Assembly (NCBI GenBank): GCA_045601345.1
Contig: JAZRZL010000022.1
Location: 1 to 23,408, forward strand
Length of the DNA stretch: 23,408 nucleotides
Origin: SVMC01 sp045601345
GTDB lineage: Bacteria; Bacillota; Clostridia; Oscillospirales; Oscillospiraceae
Direction: 5' to 3'
Below the pieces are notes generated by a model, which worked only from the letters and a program-made list of their open reading frames with translations, made no database searches and was not told the DNA's origin. The position numbers and the translations under genes are program-made. This document shows positions 8,348-15,800 of the stretch, piece by piece (positions within the stretch are counted from its first letter, which is position 1; every line of letters begins with the position of its first letter).

Positions 8348-8590
8348 ATGGATACTGTTACTGCTGTCAGAAATCGCATTCTTGCCCTATGCGGTGAGCG
8401 TGAAATCTCCATCAACAAGCTTGCAACGATTTCGGCACTTCCACCATCAAGCATCAAGAATATTTTATATGGAAAAAGTCACAATCCGAAGCTGATTACC
8501 ATCAAAATGATCTGTGACGGACTTGGCATTACTTTAGGTGAATTTTTCTCCACGCCGGAATTTGAGCATCTGGAACAGGAGATAAAATAG
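8348..8590 (+). CDS. XRE-family helix-turn-helix regulator
   Basis: This 80-residue protein is almost entirely one HTH_3/XRE domain. Helices 2-3 cover INKLATISALPPSSIKNILY, followed by ITIKMICDGLGITLGEFF, the standard end of such domains. It has no sensor or dimerisation domain. AAAGGAG lies upstream of the ATG, 26 bases after the ATPase stop, so the two genes are probably co-transcribed. It may repress their shared promoter through the repeats at 6901-7017. That would resemble regulation of toxin-antitoxin or defence pairs, but the sequence alone does not show such a function. Confidence 0.87.
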   Translation: MDTVTAVRNRILALCGEREISINKLATISALPPSSIKNILYGKSHNPKLITIKMICDGLGITLGEFFSTPEFEHLEQEIK

Positions 8591-8613
8591 ATTTTGTTTC
8601 TATGATAGAATCG

Positions 8614-8649
8614 AAAAAATGCGTCCGGCACTTTTTCAGGCCGGACGCA
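8614..8649 (-). terminator. Terminator downstream of the RluA-family gene, shared with the XRE gene
   Basis: A perfect 10-base stem (TGCGTCCGGC, 8620-8629, with its complement at 8640-8649) has a 10-base loop. On the minus strand six T residues follow (8619-8614), so it ends the gene at 8654-9520. On the plus strand the tail is only moderately T-rich, so it may also serve the XRE gene. Confidence 0.85.
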
Positions 8650-8653
8650 ATAT

Positions 8654-9520
8654 TTATTCATTCATAGGGCAAATCGGCTGGCGGGAGATGAAGGTGCAGG
8701 TTTTGCCGGTGAGCGGGTGGGAAAATTGGAGGCTTCTGGCGCAAAGCTGCTGGGTGGTGCAGCCGAGCGTGAGAGAAAAGCGCTGGCTCTCTTCTGTGCC
8801 ATACTGGGGGTCGCCCAGAATTGGGCAGCCGAGATAGGCGCAATGCACACGAAGCTGGTGGGTGCGCCCGGTTTTCGGATAAAGCCTGACATGGCTCATG
8901 CCATCACCAACGGCAAAGGTCTCGTATTCCGTGACCGCCCGCTTCCCGTCCTCACGCACACAGCGCAGGAGGCTGGTTTCGGAAAGCCGTGCAATCGGTG
9001 CATCCAATACGCCCGTGCCGAGATTGCCGAATACCGCGGCCTCATAGATTTTTTCGATTTTCTTCTGGCTTTGGCAAAGGAGGGCATGAATATGGGCATT
9101 TTTTGCCAGAAGCACCACGCCGAAGGTATCCCGATCCAATCGGCTCACAGGATGGACGGCACAGGCCTGCCCTGTTGCCTGATAATAGGCAAGCAGACGG
9201 TTGGCCAGCGTTCCCGTGACGCGGTTGAAGGTAGGGTGCATCATAAGTCCCGAGGGCTTATCCAGCACAATCATGGCCTCATCCTCATAGAGAATGTCAA
9301 GCGCCCCCTCCTCCGGCGGATAATCCGGCTCCGGCTCATCAAGCACAACGGAAATCTCATCCCCCGACACCACCCGGTAATCGGTGTGTACCGGCTGCCC
9401 GTTGACCAAAAGCGACCCCTTAAATTTCAGCCTGCTGACTAAGGTGGAGGATAGTCCCATCTCCCGGCGCAAAAACCGCAGAAGCTTCCCTTCCGTCTGC
9501 GCCACATGACGTAGCACCAT
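8654..9520 (-). CDS. RluA-family RNA pseudouridine synthase
   Basis: The 288-residue protein has an S4-like N-terminal region (about 12-60: RREMGLSSTLVSRLKFKGSL). The RluA catalytic domain follows: MIVLDKPSGLMMHP, then SRLDRDTFG with catalytic Asp129 by family rule, then TGRTHQLRVH near the uridine-binding end. It isomerises specific uridines in rRNA or tRNA; the target cannot be told from sequence. The common family motif is HRLDxxTSG; here Ser replaces His and Phe replaces the second Ser. It is a single-gene unit with its own promoter at 9544-9572. Confidence 0.93.
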   Translation of the reverse strand: MVLRHVAQTEGKLLRFLRREMGLSSTLVSRLKFKGSLLVNGQPVHTDYRVVSGDEISVVLDEPEPDYPPEEGALDILYEDEAMIVLDKPSGLMMHPTFNRVTGTLANRLLAYYQATGQACAVHPVSRLDRDTFGVVLLAKNAHIHALLCQSQKKIEKIYEAAVFGNLGTGVLDAPIARLSETSLLRCVREDGKRAVTEYETFAVGDGMSHVRLYPKTGRTHQLRVHCAYLGCPILGDPQYGTEESQRFSLTLGCTTQQLCARSLQFSHPLTGKTCTFISRQPICPMNE

Positions 9521-9543
9521 CCTATCACCCCATTTCCATCCGT

Positions 9544-9572
9544 ATTATACCGTCCTGTAAGGGCAAAGTCAA
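9544..9572 (-). promoter_or_regulatory. Promoter of the RluA-family gene
   Basis: On the minus strand TTGACT (9572-9567) and a perfect TATAAT (9549-9544) are separated by 17 bases. The leader would be about 20 nt and includes a GGGGTGAT ribosome site. Confidence 0.82.
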
Positions 9573-9678
9573 AAGCTATTGCGCATTTACCAGCCAATAA
9601 TGGCAACCTGACAGCGATATTTCAAAAACAGGCCGGTGTCTATGTTTTGTGATGCCGACTATAACGGTACAGAACAAA

Positions 9679-9712
9679 TGGCTGGGTATGCAAAACGATG
9701 CATACCCAGCCA
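9679..9712 (-). terminator. Hairpin terminator downstream of the lipoprotein pair
   Basis: A perfect 14-base stem (TGGCTGGGTATGCA at 9679-9692, complement at 9699-9712) has a 6-base loop. It starts about 26 bases past the stop of the second lipoprotein. Neither side has a long T-run, but stem strength and position fit a terminator, possibly acting in both directions. Confidence 0.65.
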
Positions 9713-9738
9713 GATCTTTTCTGGTTGATTTTATCAGC

Positions 9739-10434
9739 TTAACCGATGACCAGATACCAGTCGTCATTGGTATCGGCGGTGCAGGTAACGGTGATGCGGT
9801 TGCCGTTGGCCGTGTAGCTGAGGCCGGTCTGGGCAGTGCCTTCGATTGTGCCGTCATCGGAGACGATGGCAGCGGCCATTTCGACCTGCTCGAACCAGGC
9901 GGCAGCATCTTCGCCGTGGGGGTTGAAGTGCAGCGCACCGTTCTGAACGACTGCGCCATCGGCACCGCTGGGGAAAATCAGCTCCTGAGGAAGACCGCTA
10001 TCGGCCAAATATACAGAGATGGGGTTGGCAAGGCTGACACTCCCGGTCTGGACTTCTTTATTTGCAGGAGAATTTTGCACAGGAGTTTCATCTGTATAGC
10101 CTTCCCCGGAGGCATTGGCTATAGAATTGTCGGGTTGAGAAGTATCGGATTCAAAAATGTCAGGCTGAACCGTGTCAGGCTGAACCGTATCGGGCTGAAC
10201 CGTGTCAGGCTGAACCGTATCGGGCTGTGCGGTATCAGATTGTGCTGCATCCGTCTGCGCTGCATCAGCCGGTACAGCCTCAGACTGGGCAGAATCAGGC
10301 TGGACAGCATTGGGCTGAGCGGTATTGGTTCTGAATACCGGAGAAGCAGGTCTTCTGCTTTTGGTCTTTTTGTCGCAGGCAGCAAGGCTGAGCATAAGTA
10401 CAAGTGCTAAAAGTAGGGCAATCCATTTTTTCAT
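9739..10434 (-). CDS. Lipoprotein with pentapeptide-repeat linker (second of pair)
   Basis: This 231-residue protein has a lipoprotein signal ending in LSLAAC, with Cys20 as the expected lipidated residue, so it should be anchored outside the cell membrane. Residues of about 38-105 are a low-complexity linker of five-residue units (VQPDT, AQPDT, AQSDT). The C-terminal 90 residues share the pattern YLA..G, HFNP.G, AWF.QVE, SDDGT and a final DDW with the upstream lipoprotein, so the two are paralogues. Its AAAGGAG site overlaps the stop of that gene, implying translational coupling. I do not recognise the domain and assign no function. Confidence 0.87.
   Translation of the reverse strand: MKKWIALLLALVLMLSLAACDKKTKSRRPASPVFRTNTAQPNAVQPDSAQSEAVPADAAQTDAAQSDTAQPDTVQPDTVQPDTVQPDTVQPDIFESDTSQPDNSIANASGEGYTDETPVQNSPANKEVQTGSVSLANPISVYLADSGLPQELIFPSGADGAVVQNGALHFNPHGEDAAAWFEQVEMAAAIVSDDGTIEGTAQTGLSYTANGNRITVTCTADTNDDWYLVIG
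10156..10320 (-). repeat. Degenerate 15-bp tandem repeat encoding (V/A)QPDT units
   Basis: Fifteen-base units encode the pentapeptide linker of the lipoprotein. The best-kept part is a 30-base double unit at 10171-10200 repeated at 10201-10230, with the first 27 bases identical. Units become more divergent toward 10320. Such repeats can change copy number by slippage while keeping frame. Confidence 0.85.
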
Positions 10435-10437
10435 CGT

Positions 10438-11280
10438 TTAGGACTCCTTTGTAATAGAAATGACCCAATCATCTGCGGTGATGGGGCAGAAGAAATAGGT
10501 GTGTCTCTCGCCGTTTACCGTGGCATGAGCCATAATGGTCAGGTCACCGTCCATGGTGCCGTCATCGGACATGGATCGGATGACTTCTTCCACCTGTGCA
10601 AACCAAGCCTGCTTGTCGGCACCGTTGGGATTGAAGTGAATTTGTCCGCTTCTGAGAACAATGTCGGAGGCACTGTCGGGAATAACCTGTTCTCTGGTCA
10701 TGCCGTAGTTGGCCAGATATTCTTCGGCTTCGCTGAGCGCGGCTTCGGGGTGGCGGATGTAGGGGAAGGGCAGGGAGAAGGGAATAGAGAGAAGGATCTT
10801 ACCCTGTTCGCCATCCTCGGTGCTGTCTGCCGTGTCGTTGAAAACCAGCAGGAAATCGCCGGATTGCAGAGCCTCCTGCGTAAAGAAGCTGAAGGCAACG
10901 GTCTGTTCGCCATTTTTAAGCTCTTCATAGAGAAGCGTTGCGGCATCGGCTTCCCATGTGGAATCGTATTCACCAGCGGGGACAATGCCGACCCAGGGAA
11001 TGGCAGCCTCATCAAGATCCTTGGCATTGACGGTAAGGATCAGATCATCCGCTTCGGCGGTTTCTACCCGACATTGAATGCGGCCATCGGCAGATGCGTA
11101 TTCTTGGCCGGGAAGCAGCTCAGGAAGATTTTGGGAGGGAGCATTGGAGGACACCGCCTCAGTGGTATCCGGCGCTGAGACGGAAGCCTCAGCCTCTTTC
11201 GGTATTTCAGCCTTCTTTTCACAGGCAGCAAGGCTAAGTATCATGACAAAGACCAATAGAAGCGCAACCCATCTTCTCAT
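10438..11280 (-). CDS. Lipoprotein (first of tandem pair)
   Basis: The 280-residue product has a lipoprotein signal with LSLAAC and lipidation site Cys20. A Ser/Glu/Ala-rich linker follows (about 22-55). An unrecognised middle domain (about 56-180) includes LLPGQEYASADGRIQCRVE and PFSLPFPYIRHPE. A C-terminal domain (about 187-280) is homologous to the end of the next gene: YLANYGM, HFNPNG, AWFAQVE, SDDGT and DDW. Both proteins should sit on the outer face of the membrane. GGAGG lies 7 bases before the ATG and a good promoter lies at 11314-11342. Only 3 bases separate it from its partner. The function is unknown. Confidence 0.88.
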   Translation of the reverse strand: MRRWVALLLVFVMILSLAACEKKAEIPKEAEASVSAPDTTEAVSSNAPSQNLPELLPGQEYASADGRIQCRVETAEADDLILTVNAKDLDEAAIPWVGIVPAGEYDSTWEADAATLLYEELKNGEQTVAFSFFTQEALQSGDFLLVFNDTADSTEDGEQGKILLSIPFSLPFPYIRHPEAALSEAEEYLANYGMTREQVIPDSASDIVLRSGQIHFNPNGADKQAWFAQVEEVIRSMSDDGTMDGDLTIMAHATVNGERHTYFFCPITADDWVISITKES

Positions 11281-11313
11281 GCTATATCCTCCAGTATGAA
11301 ATAGAATAAAAAC

Positions 11314-11342
11314 AGTATAGCATATTCTTACTTTTTTTTCAA
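11314..11342 (-). promoter_or_regulatory. Promoter of the lipoprotein pair
   Basis: On the minus strand TTGAAA (11342-11337) and TATACT (11319-11314) are 17 bases apart, with an A-tract after the -35 box. The palindromic element at 11351-11512 lies just upstream. Confidence 0.78.
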
Positions 11343-11350
11343 TAGGTTAA

Positions 11351-11512
11351 GACAGGGGACGATCCTCCATGGCGTTAAGTTAACAGCCCTTGCCTTCCCC
11401 GCTGGGGAAGGTGCCGCCCGCAGGCGGCGGATGAGGTTTGCTTTCTAAGACTGAGCGATTAGGAAGGTTTCCGCAGTCGCTAACTTAACGCCATTGAGAA
11501 CTGTCCCCCGTC
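11351..11512. mobile_element. MITE-like palindromic element 1
   Basis: The ends (11351-11384 and 11479-11512) are 34-base imperfect inverted repeats, 28 of 34 matching, with the core ATGGCGTTAAGTTA. Inside are two perfect hairpins: CCTTCCCC/GGGGAAGG (11393-11411) and GCCGCC/GGCGGC (11413-11428). The segment has no coding capacity. It shares about 100 bases with 17655-17772 in the opposite orientation. I recall similar palindromes from Oscillospiraceae genomes. A non-autonomous element is the simplest reading; no transposase is present here. Confidence 0.7.
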
Positions 11513-11530
11513 CTCGCAGAGGCACCTTTA

Positions 11531-11992
11531 TTATTTCTTTTCTACATCAATGGCCAATACCATCAAAAGTGCGGCAAGTGCATCTCTGGAGTGGACAACA
11601 TCCATACAATAGGTATCGCCCGATTGCCGCAGTTCCTTGAATACACGGGCAACAAGCGTACCACGGATGGTCTTGATCTCGTAATCCCACTGGGTCAGGT
11701 TTCCTTCCGCGACCCAAGCAAAATGATTCAGCTTGAACCGGGGACGAGTGAGATTGAAATCCTTGCGTATGTTACCGCAGCGTTTTCCCTGAATGACGAT
11801 TTTATATTTTGGAAGTGGAGATAAAATTCTTTTCCGCAGCGTAGCGGCATGGCAATTATAAGCATCAAAAATATCGAACTGATGCGTTGAGGAGAGTACA
11901 CTCTTTACACAAAAGATGATATCCCCTGCCTCGTTAAAAATATCCGCACTGTCAAACCAGGAAAGCAGTCTTTTTTCAAACAACAGTTTCAA
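11531..11992 (-). CDS. LURP-one-related (YxjI-like, Tubby-type fold) protein
   Basis: I start this protein (153 residues) at TTG 11992 because AAAGGAG lies 10 bases upstream and the family normally begins MKLL-K-R-.-SW-D. Here it reads (M)KLLFEKRLLSWFDSADIF. The upstream ATG at 12067 would add 25 residues that do not look conserved. Further family features are GDIIFCVKSVLSSTHQFDIFDA and the final DALAALLMVLAID. Members share a beta-barrel with a central helix, related to Tubby and scramblases; their cellular role is poorly known. The gene lies convergent to the lipoprotein promoter side and divergent from the Rnf operon. No clear terminator follows except the MITE-like palindromes. Confidence 0.7.
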   Translation of the reverse strand: MKLLFEKRLLSWFDSADIFNEAGDIIFCVKSVLSSTHQFDIFDAYNCHAATLRKRILSPLPKYKIVIQGKRCGNIRKDFNLTRPRFKLNHFAWVAEGNLTQWDYEIKTIRGTLVARVFKELRQSGDTYCMDVVHSRDALAALLMVLAIDVEKK

Positions 11993-12165
11993 ACTATCAA
12001 TTCTCCTTTCAATCATACCTGTTTTATAAAAACATAAAAATTTATTCAAAAATTTAGCATTATTCAATTTCTATGCCAAATGAATTCCTAGGGTTGTAAG
12101 GCCGTGTCGGCAGGAGGATTCTGCGCGCTTTACCAAAAAAATCGTGATTTTTGTGACATCTACTG

Positions 12166-12194
12166 TAGACAACGACAAAAAATTGTTGTATATT
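12166..12194 (+). promoter_or_regulatory. Predicted promoter of the rnf operon
   Basis: TAGACA (12166-12171) and TATATT (12189-12194) have a 17-base spacer, each box one base off consensus. The leader is about 50 nt and contains a small CAACG/CGTTG hairpin. I saw no convincing Rex-type operator. Confidence 0.6.
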
Positions 12195-12251
12195 AATAGC
12201 GTATGACAACGCCGCGTTGCGGTGATCTCAAAATAACAGAGGTGATTCCCT

Positions 12252-13574
12252 ATGGCAAATTCCTTCTTCGGCGGTGTGCATCCCGATGATATGAAGCGCC
12301 TTTCCTGCGCCAAAGCCATCGTGCCCTTCCCTGCGCCTGCGCTGGTGACGATCCCCATGTCCCAGCACATCGGTGCGCCCTGTAAGCCGCTGGTCAAGAT
12401 GGGCGATCTTGTCACCGTTGGACAGAAAATCGGTGACAACGAGGGTCTGTGCGTTCCGGTTCATGCTTCCGTCTCCGGCAAGGTGAAGCAGGTTGCAGCC
12501 AAGCCCCATTCCAATGGCTCGCTGGTCATGAGCGTGGTCATTGAGAACGACGGCGAATATACCCGCTGCCCCGATTGCCAGCCTAGAGAGAGCGTTGACG
12601 CGCTTTCTCCCGCAGAGCTGATCGACATCATCCGGGAGGCCGGCATTGTTGGCATGGGCGGCGCGACCTTCCCCACCTACTTTAAGCTCTCCTCAGGCCT
12701 TGGCAAGGTGGATACCATCATTGTCAATGCCGCCGAGTGCGAACCCTACATCACAGCCGATGACCGTCTCATGCGCGAAACACCAGAGCGGCTGATTAAG
12801 GGTCTGCGGGTCATTATGAAGGTTCTGGGTCTGGATAAAGCTTATATCGGTATTGAGGCCAACAAGCCCGAGGCCATTGCGGCACTGCGTCCGCTTGCGG
12901 GCGAGGGCATTGAGGTAATGTCCCTGCGCACCCGTTACCCGCAGGGCGCAGAAAAGCAGCTAATTCAGGCTATTACTGGGCGGCAGATTCCTCCCGGCGG
13001 CCTGCCCGCCCATGTGGGCTGCGCGGTATTCAATGCGGCCACCTGCGCTGCCATCTGCGATGCCGTGTATGACGGTATGCCCACGGTGCAGCGTATTGTC
13101 ACCGTCACCGGGCGCGGCGTGAAGGAACCGGGCAATTTCCTGGTCTCTATCGGCACCCCGTATGAGGCGCTGCTTACCCATTGCGGCATGATCGAGAATC
13201 CCTATAAGGTCATTTCCGGCGGCCCCATGATGGGCTTTGCACAGTTTGACCTGTCGGTACCCATCATCAAGGGCAGCGGCAGTCTGCTGGTGATGACCGA
13301 GGCAGAGAATACGGATTGCCCGACCCCCCACTGCATTCGCTGCGGCAAGTGCGTGGGTGTTTGCCCGATGCACCTGATGCCTCTCTACTTATATAAATAT
13401 GAACGAATGAACGAATATAAGCGCATGGAGCAGTATAACATCTATGACTGCATCGAATGCGGCTCCTGCGCCTACATTTGCCCAGCCAAGATTCCTCTGG
13501 TTCAGAGCTTCCGCACCGCGAAGGCGGAGCTAAAGCTTCTCAAGCAGAAGGAAAAAGAGCTGGCCAACGCATAA
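12252..13574 (+). CDS. rnfC: Rnf complex subunit RnfC
   Basis: The 440-residue protein is the peripheral subunit of the ferredoxin:NAD+ oxidoreductase. GIVGMGGATFPTYFK (131-145) belongs to the nucleotide/flavin-binding region shared with NuoF-like proteins. Two [4Fe-4S] sites follow: C361, C364, C367, C371 and C400, C403, C406, C410. By family knowledge RnfC exchanges electrons with NAD(H) on the cytoplasmic face. AGAGGTGAT precedes the ATG. It is the first gene of rnfCDGEAB, the usual clostridial order. Length is typical of clostridial RnfC, without the long repeat tail of gammaproteobacterial forms. Confidence 0.97.
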   Translation: MANSFFGGVHPDDMKRLSCAKAIVPFPAPALVTIPMSQHIGAPCKPLVKMGDLVTVGQKIGDNEGLCVPVHASVSGKVKQVAAKPHSNGSLVMSVVIENDGEYTRCPDCQPRESVDALSPAELIDIIREAGIVGMGGATFPTYFKLSSGLGKVDTIIVNAAECEPYITADDRLMRETPERLIKGLRVIMKVLGLDKAYIGIEANKPEAIAALRPLAGEGIEVMSLRTRYPQGAEKQLIQAITGRQIPPGGLPAHVGCAVFNAATCAAICDAVYDGMPTVQRIVTVTGRGVKEPGNFLVSIGTPYEALLTHCGMIENPYKVISGGPMMGFAQFDLSVPIIKGSGSLLVMTEAENTDCPTPHCIRCGKCVGVCPMHLMPLYLYKYERMNEYKRMEQYNIYDCIECGSCAYICPAKIPLVQSFRTAKAELKLLKQKEKELANA

Positions 13575-13587
13575 GGGAGGTGCCGAT

Positions 13588-14589
13588 ATGAATCTTGCGA
13601 TTTCGTCTTCGCCCCATATTCGCGCCAGCCACTCCACCGCCACCATCATGCGCGATGTGTGCATTGCGCTGGCTCTGCCCCTGATTTTTGCCATCTGGGT
13701 CTTCGGCTTCCGTGTGCTGGCCGTTGCCATCGTCTCGGTTGCCGCCTGCGTGTTCTTTGAGTGGGGCTACCGCAGAATGATGAAGAAGGACAATACCACA
13801 GGCGATTTGTCCGCAGTCGTCACCGGTCTGCTGCTGGCCATGGTCAGTCCCCCCACCGTGCCCTATTGGGTCATTATTCTCGGCGCTCTGTTCGCCATTG
13901 TGCTGGTCAAGCAGCTCTATGGCGGCATTGGTAAAAACTTCTTAAACCCCGCTCTGGCAGGTCGTGCCTTTATGATGGCCTCTTGGGCTTCCATTATGAC
14001 CATTTGGGCAAAGCCGGGTAGCTGGCTCAGCCTTGCCAGCAACTATACTGCCGAGGGTGCGCTCGATGGTATCACCGCCGCTACCCCTCTGGCTGCCCTG
14101 AAAGCCGGTACGCTTCCCCAGCTCTCTCTGGTCAATGCATTTTTAGGCAACATCGGCGGCTGCATCGGTGAGACCTCTGCGCTTCTTTTGCTGGTTGGCG
14201 GCGCGTATCTGGTCGCACGAAAGATTATCAGCCCCCGCATTCCGCTGTGCTTCATCGGCACGGTGGCTGTCCTCACCTTCCTGTTTCCCCGCGGCGGCTG
14301 TGACCGCCTTGTGTGGATGGGCTATCAGCTTTGCTCCGGCGGCCTGATGCTCGGTGCCATCTTCATGGCAACCGACTACTGCACCAGCCCCGTGACAGCA
14401 TGGGGACAGGCCATTTTCGGCATTGGCTGCGGCGCACTGACGGTGCTTATCCGCTATTTTGGCGGCTTCCCCGAGGGTGTCTCCTATGCCATCCTGATTA
14501 TGAACCTCACCGTTGGCCTTCTCGATAAGGTCGGTCTTCCCCGGCGCTTTGGCCTTGTGAAGGAAAAGAAAGGCGGTACACAGGCATGA
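13588..14589 (+). CDS. rnfD: Rnf complex subunit RnfD
   Basis: This 333-residue integral membrane protein has many hydrophobic segments (e.g. about 24-57, 74-110, 185-330). The stretch GITAATPL (161-168) matches the covalent FMN attachment site, with Thr166 as the likely linked residue by comparison with NqrB/RnfD. KNFLNPALAGRAF is another family signature. RnfD with RnfG, RnfE and RnfA forms the ion-translocating membrane part. GGGAGGT precedes the ATG, and the stop overlaps the rnfG start as ATGA. Confidence 0.96.
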   Translation: MNLAISSSPHIRASHSTATIMRDVCIALALPLIFAIWVFGFRVLAVAIVSVAACVFFEWGYRRMMKKDNTTGDLSAVVTGLLLAMVSPPTVPYWVIILGALFAIVLVKQLYGGIGKNFLNPALAGRAFMMASWASIMTIWAKPGSWLSLASNYTAEGALDGITAATPLAALKAGTLPQLSLVNAFLGNIGGCIGETSALLLLVGGAYLVARKIISPRIPLCFIGTVAVLTFLFPRGGCDRLVWMGYQLCSGGLMLGAIFMATDYCTSPVTAWGQAIFGIGCGALTVLIRYFGGFPEGVSYAILIMNLTVGLLDKVGLPRRFGLVKEKKGGTQA

Positions 14590-15134
14590 AAAAACAGGAA
14601 AGCACTGTCGCATATGTCATTCGGCTCACACTTATCCTCCTGATTATCACAGCGGTCACGGCCGCCATGCTTGGCGGGGTCAATGCCATCACCAAGGATA
14701 AAATTGCTGAGACCAACCGCCAGAAGGTTGCAGACGCGATTGCGCTGGTTTTGGAGAGCAGCGCCCAGCCGGAGGCGCTGGAGCTTGCCAACGCACCGTC
14801 CGAGATTACTGCCGTCTACAAAATGGGCGATGACGGCTATGCCGTTGAAACGGTTGTCAGCGGTTCGCAGGGCAGCATTGATATGATGACCGGCGTACAG
14901 CCTGACGGCACGATTACCGGCATTTCCATCGTCTCCCACAGTGAAACCGCCGGTCTCGGCGCGGTCTATGCCGATGCCACCGACAAGGGCGTGGCCTTCC
15001 GCGACAGCTTCCAGGGTCTGTCCGGTGAGATTACCACATCTCAGGTGGATTATAAATCCGGTGCCACCATCTCCGCGAAGGCCATTTGCCGGGGTGCAAC
15101 CATCGCCTCGGACTATGTTGCCGCGCTTGGTTAA
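14586..15134 (+). CDS. rnfG: Rnf complex subunit RnfG
   Basis: The 182-residue protein has one N-terminal membrane segment (about 10-33) and an extracytoplasmic FMN-binding domain. SGAT at 158-161 is the flavinylation motif, Thr161 being the expected attachment site. SHSETAGLGAVYAD is the matching upstream motif. Attachment requires ApbE, which is not in this window. The start overlaps the rnfD stop by four bases, indicating translational coupling, and rnfE follows after 12 bases. Confidence 0.96.
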   Translation: MKKQESTVAYVIRLTLILLIITAVTAAMLGGVNAITKDKIAETNRQKVADAIALVLESSAQPEALELANAPSEITAVYKMGDDGYAVETVVSGSQGSIDMMTGVQPDGTITGISIVSHSETAGLGAVYADATDKGVAFRDSFQGLSGEITTSQVDYKSGATISAKAICRGATIASDYVAALG

Positions 15135-15146
15135 GGAGGGAACGCC

Positions 15147-15800
15147 ATGAATATCAAAACCCAATTTCGGGAAGGTCTTCTTACCAAAAACCCCGTCACT
15201 GTCCAGCTGCTGGGAATGTGCTCTACCATGGCCATTACCACCATGCTGTTCAATGGCGTGGGCATGGGGCTTTCCGTGCTGATTATTCTCACCTGCTCCA
15301 ATATTGTTATTTCCCTTCTGCGGAAAGTTATTCCGTCTAAAATCCGTATTGCCTGTTATATTGTTGTTATTGCGGGCTTTGTCACCATGGTTGACCTGCT
15401 GATGCAGGCGTATCTGCCCAGCTTGTCGCAAAGCCTCGGCGTGTTTATTCCCTTGATCGTTGTCAACTGCATCATTCTGGGACGTGCCGAAGCCTTTGCC
15501 TCTAAGAATTCTGTTGGCGCGGCTGCCATTGACGGCATCTTTCAGGGTCTGGGCTATACCATCGCCCTGATTATCATGTGCGTTGTGCGTGAATTCCTCG
15601 GCAGCGGCACCATTCTGGGCGGCTTCAGCTTTATCAACAACGGCGGCGGTATCCGCATCCTGCCGGAGACCTATCCGGCGCTGTTGGTTGCACTCCCGGT
15701 GGGCGGCTTCCTCACGCTGGGGATGCTCATTGCATTTAGCCAGTGGCTGGTCGCTAAAATTGAGGCCAAGGACAGAGAAAAGGAGGGCGCAGCAGCATGA
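15147..15800 (+). CDS. rnfE: Rnf complex subunit RnfE
   Basis: This 217-residue membrane protein is related to RnfA and NqrD/E. It has about six hydrophobic segments and the conserved VQLLGMCSTMAITT near the start, followed later by VVNCIILGRAEAFA. The conserved Cys residues in these regions are thought to hold an intramembrane Fe-S cluster with RnfA; this comes from family structures. AAGGAGG lies before the ATG. The stop overlaps the rnfA start. Confidence 0.96.
   Translation: MNIKTQFREGLLTKNPVTVQLLGMCSTMAITTMLFNGVGMGLSVLIILTCSNIVISLLRKVIPSKIRIACYIVVIAGFVTMVDLLMQAYLPSLSQSLGVFIPLIVVNCIILGRAEAFASKNSVGAAAIDGIFQGLGYTIALIIMCVVREFLGSGTILGGFSFINNGGGIRILPETYPALLVALPVGGFLTLGMLIAFSQWLVAKIEAKDREKEGAAA

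Noticed and set aside
10156..10320. CRISPR-like short repeats
   Set aside because: The units are contiguous, 15 bp long, in frame and encode a pentapeptide linker; there are no spacers.
12141..12217. Possible Rex-type redox operator upstream of rnfC (TTGTGA...GACAA and TTGTTGTA...TATGACAA)
   Set aside because: Neither pair has the spacing or symmetry of the known 18-bp Rex site; the region is A+T-rich enough to give such half-sites by chance.
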